Source: Lachnospiraceae bacterium UBA6998 (lineage in GTDB: Bacteria > Bacillota > Clostridia > Lachnospirales > Lachnospiraceae). From it: a stretch of DNA of 8,818 nucleotides. Below are positions 6,403 to 8,818 of this stretch, piece by piece (within the stretch, counting starts at the first letter, position 1; every line of letters starts with the position of its first letter). The notes beneath the pieces are model-generated. The model worked only from the letters and a program-made list of their open reading frames with translations. It was not told the DNA's origin and did not search any database. Position numbers and translations under genes: made by a program. The stretch covers positions 1-8,818 of the forward strand of contig DJXS01000007.1 in the NCBI GenBank assembly GCA_002448395.1. The letters are read 5' to 3'.

Positions 6403-7635
6403 ATGAAGAAAAGAACATTGGCAGCCGTCATGACGGCGGTGATCGTGCTGGCGATGACAGGATGCGGTAATACCGGCGCGAAGACAGAATCTGCCGCAGC
6501 GGCGACGACGCAGGAAGCTGCGGAAGAAGTTGCGGAAAAGGAAGAGTGGATGACCGAGCCGACTGCTTACCTGTCCGGCATCACAGCTTCCGATTATGTG
6601 GATCTTCCCGCTGATTACGCGTCTATGACGGTCGAAGTGGAGCCTGTAACGGAAGTTACGGACGAAGAAGTCGAGGCGATGATCGACCAGCAGAGACAGG
6701 CGAAGAGAGAACTTCAGGAAGTGACGAAGAGGAACAAGGTCCAGGAAGGTGATGTAGTCAATATCGATTACGTCGGCAGGATCGACGGAGAAGAGTTTGA
6801 CGGCGGATCCGCGGAAGGCTATAATCTTGAGATCGGCTCCGGTTCCTTTATCGATGGCTTTGAGGACGGACTGGTAGGTCACAAGGTCGGCGAGACCGTC
6901 ACACTTGAGCTGACATTCCCGGAGAATTACGCGGACTCCACAAAGGCAGGCGTAGACGCCGAGTTCGATGTCACGATCAATTCGATCCAGCAGTATGAAG
7001 TACCCAAGCTGACAGATCAGTTTGTGACGGAACTTGGAATCACCGATGATTTCGGCAACGCTGTGAATACGGTTGACGGACTGCGCACTTACGTGAGAAA
7101 TTACCTTGTGGAGAATTACGAGAGCCAGTATACTCAGAGACTTGAGGAGGCGATCAGGAATTCTCTGTATGAGAAGAGCACCTTCAAGAAGGACATTCCT
7201 GAGGCTATGATAGAGAGAATGAACGAGTCTATCGCATCGGAACTCACTGCTTACGCGCAGCAGTACGGTGTTGACCTCAAGACACTCATGCAGCTCGCAT
7301 ATGGATCCACTGAGGACAGCTACGAGCAGGATATCAAGGACATGGCTTCCGAGAGCATCAAGAAGAACATCATTCTCAAGGCTATCGGCGACAAAGAGGG
7401 ACTGAGCATGAGCGATGACGACTTCCAGGCGGAACTGGAAGTAGCTATCAGCAACAGCGGATATACTTCGGGTGATGACGTTCCCAGAGAGGACCAGGAG
7501 TCCTACAGAGAGATCCTCGACCGCAGGAAAGTCATGGATTTCCTCAAGAGCAAGACCACTGTGAACGCACCTGCAGCAGAAGAGGGATCTACCGGTGCGA
7601 CAGCAGCGGCGGCTGAGACAGAAACGGTCAAGTAA
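6403..7635 (+). CDS. Exported trigger-factor-like lipoprotein with FKBP-type prolyl isomerase domain
   Basis: This is a predicted extracytoplasmic foldase of 410 residues. A signal peptide (MKKRTLAAVM..., 1-20) ends in the lipobox-like LAMTG before C21, so it should be lipid-anchored outside the membrane. An Ala/Glu-rich linker follows (22-50). Residues about 74-112 resemble the trigger-factor segment before the isomerase domain (VEVEPVTEVTDEEVEAMI). Residues 116-197 are the trigger-factor FKBP domain: GDVVNIDYVGRIDGEEFDGG, then IGSGSFIDGFEDGLVGHKVGE and TFPENY. Residues about 200-385 are helical, with the spacing of the trigger-factor C-terminal substrate-binding arms (PKLTDQFV, FKKDIPEAMIERMN). 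The tail is Ala/Glu/Thr-rich. Cytoplasmic trigger factor has an N-terminal ribosome-binding domain with a GFRxGKxP-type loop, and that is absent here. Automated annotation may call it tig, but it is not the ribosome-bound form. The Met at the lipobox -3 position is slightly unusual. AAAGG lies 12 nt before the ATG. Confidence 0.9.
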   Translation: MKKRTLAAVMTAVIVLAMTGCGNTGAKTESAAAATTQEAAEEVAEKEEWMTEPTAYLSGITASDYVDLPADYASMTVEVEPVTEVTDEEVEAMIDQQRQAKRELQEVTKRNKVQEGDVVNIDYVGRIDGEEFDGGSAEGYNLEIGSGSFIDGFEDGLVGHKVGETVTLELTFPENYADSTKAGVDAEFDVTINSIQQYEVPKLTDQFVTELGITDDFGNAVNTVDGLRTYVRNYLVENYESQYTQRLEEAIRNSLYEKSTFKKDIPEAMIERMNESIASELTAYAQQYGVDLKTLMQLAYGSTEDSYEQDIKDMASESIKKNIILKAIGDKEGLSMSDDDFQAELEVAISNSGYTSGDDVPREDQESYREILDRRKVMDFLKSKTTVNAPAAEEGSTGATAAAAETETVK

Positions 7636-7651
7636 ATATATTTTGAAATAA

Positions 7652-7657
7652 AAGGAG
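7652..7657 (+). promoter_or_regulatory. Shine-Dalgarno of asnS with long spacing
   Basis: AAGGAG ends 14 nt before the ATG at 7672, longer than usual. A GTG at 7657 is in frame but overlaps this site, so it cannot use it. The 36-bp gap between the lipoprotein gene and asnS has no hairpin and no T-box leader, so asnS is probably read through from upstream. Confidence 0.55.
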
Positions 7658-7671
7658 TGGGAAATAAGACT

Positions 7672-8818
7672 ATGAGACAGGATTATCAGCTCGTGACGGT
7701 TCGCGGGCTTTTCGACAGCAAAGAGAGTTATGCAGACAAGACGGTCACTGTGGGCGGCTGGATCCGCAACAACCGCGACTCCAAGTCCATCGGATTCATT
7801 GCGCTGGCAGACGGCTCCTGCTTCCAGAATCTGCAGCTGGTGTACAGCAGCGATCTGGAGAATTTCGCTCAGATTGCGAAGATGAATGTCGGCGCCGCGA
7901 TCATCGCGACAGGCAAAATAGTGCTGACCCCGAACGCGAAGCAGCCCCTGGAGATGCAGGTGGAGAAGATCGAGCTGGAAGGAGCTTCCACCTCCGATTA
8001 TCCGCTGCAGAAGAAGCGCCACAGCTTTGAGTATCTCAGAACTATCCCGCACCTTCGTCCCCGCACCAACACATTTGCGGCGACATACCGCGTCCGCTCG
8101 CTGATCGCCTATGCGATCCACTCCTTCTTCATGGAGAGAGGCTTCGTCTATGTGCACTCCCCCATCATCACGGGCAGTGACGCAGAAGGCGCAGGCGAGA
8201 TGTTCCAGGTGACGACCCTTCCTCTGGACGAGCTTCCGCTCACAGAGGACGGCAAGGTCGATTATTCCCAGGATTTCTTCGGAAAGCCTACCAACCTGAC
8301 GGTCAGCGGCCAGCTCGACGTCGAGACTTTCGCGTTTGCTTTCCGCGATGTCTATACATTCGGACCTACTTTCCGCGCGGAGAAGTCCAACACAACCCGC
8401 CACGCGGCTGAGTTCTGGATGATCGAGCCCGAGATGGCTTTCGCGGATCTGCAGGACGATATGGAGAACGCCGAGGCTATGCTCAAGTATGTCATCCGCT
8501 ATGTACTTGCGAATGCCCCCGAAGAGATGAAGTTCTTCAACCAGTTCGTGGACAAGGGCCTCATCGAGCGCCTTGAGCATGTAGTCAATTCCGAATTCGG
8601 ACATGTGACCTATACAGAGGCTATTGAGATCCTTGAGAAGAACAACAAGAACTTCGACTTCAAGGTATACTGGGGCTGCGATCTGCAGACCGAGCACGAG
8701 AGATACCTCACTGAGGAAGTTTTCAAGCGCCCTGTCTTCGTGACAGATTATCCCAAGGAGATCAAGGCGTTTTATATGAAGCAGAATCCGGACGGCAAGA
8801 CTGTCGCGGCTATGGACT
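7672..8818 (+). CDS. asnS: Asparaginyl-tRNA synthetase (3' end beyond window)
   Basis: AsnS is a class IIb aminoacyl-tRNA synthetase that charges tRNA-Asn with asparagine in the cytoplasm. The window holds 382 codons of about 463. An N-terminal OB-fold for anticodon recognition spans about 1-105 ([20 protein letters not shown], 25-44). Motif 1 lies at about 137-165 ([20 protein letters not shown] and SPIIT), followed by [11 protein letters not shown] (168-178). SGQL at 212-215 with E218 and the motif 2 loop [24 protein letters not shown] (234-257) separate it from AspRS and LysRS. Motif 3 lies beyond the right edge. A direct AsnRS suggests the cell need not rely on tRNA-dependent amidation for Asn-tRNA. 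The ATG at 7672 is preferred, and a GTG at 7657 is a less likely alternative. Confidence 0.96.
   Translation, partial: MRQDYQLVTVRGLFDSKESYADKTVTVGGWIRNNRDSKSIGFIALADGSCFQNLQLVYSSDLENFAQIAKMNVGAAIIATGKIVLTPNAKQPLEMQVEKIELEGASTSDYPLQKKRHSFEYLRTIPHLRPRTNTFAATYRVRSLIAYAIHSFFMERGFVYVHSPIITGSDAEGAGEMFQVTTLPLDELPLTEDGKVDYSQDFFGKPTNLTVSGQLDVETFAFAFRDVYTFGPTFRAEKSNTTRHAAEFWMIEPEMAFADLQDDMENAEAMLKYVIRYVLANAPEEMKFFNQFVDKGLIERLEHVVNSEFGHVTYTEAIEILEKNNKNFDFKVYWGCDLQTEHERYLTEEVFKRPVFVTDYPKEIKAFYMKQNPDGKTVAAMD

Noticed and set aside
6343..8697. A 784-codon open frame on the minus strand across the lipoprotein gene and asnS
   Set aside because: It is antisense to two genes with unmistakable protein-family motifs. 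Its product is Leu/His/Arg/Ser-rich with no domain pattern, and it is open only because the sense codon usage avoids TTA, CTA and TCA in that register.

Overview
The window reads as a chromosomal housekeeping segment of a low-to-moderate-GC Gram-positive anaerobe, most likely class Clostridia and plausibly Lachnospiraceae. This placement is inferred from three things. There is a PyrK plus class 1B PyrD pair, a FadR-type GntR regulator and a DUF1934 gene directly behind ispE, and a lipoprotein form of trigger factor next to asnS. No phage, plasmid, IS, CRISPR, tRNA or rRNA signal was seen.

Layout. Positions 1-893 (minus strand) hold the first 297 codons of dihydroorotase (pyrC), which runs off the left edge. 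A gap of about 140 bp carries two divergent extended -10 promoters. One drives pyrC leftward and the other drives a tightly packed rightward operon (1035-5602): plsC (lysophosphatidate acyltransferase), pyrK and pyrD (the NAD-linked dihydroorotate dehydrogenase complex), ispE (non-mevalonate isoprenoid pathway kinase), a GntR/FCD regulator and a DUF1934 protein. Most junctions overlap or abut (TGATG, ATGA, stop-then-start), so the genes are probably co-transcribed and partly translationally coupled. A strong hairpin with A and T tracts on both sides (5615-5650) ends this operon and can also end the convergent minus-strand gene at 5690-6169. That gene encodes a 159-residue membrane-anchored basic protein of unknown function.

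An AT-rich gap of about 230 bp (6170-6402) then separates the membrane-protein gene from a rightward pair. The first is a 410-residue lipoprotein that has the trigger-factor FKBP-type prolyl isomerase domain and a chaperone-like C-terminal region, but a signal peptide in place of the ribosome-binding domain. The second is asnS (asparaginyl-tRNA synthetase), cut by the right edge.

How the genes work together. PyrC makes dihydroorotate and the PyrK/PyrD complex oxidises it to orotate, so two consecutive UMP-synthesis steps lie back to back around one shared promoter region. PlsC and IspE feed membrane lipid and isoprenoid synthesis. The lipoprotein foldase probably acts outside the membrane on exported proteins. 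Nothing here is clearly a novel defence or mobile system. The items most worth a second look are the exported trigger-factor derivative, the uncharacterised membrane protein, the GntR regulator embedded in a biosynthetic operon, and a perfect in-frame 18-bp duplication at the end of plsC.
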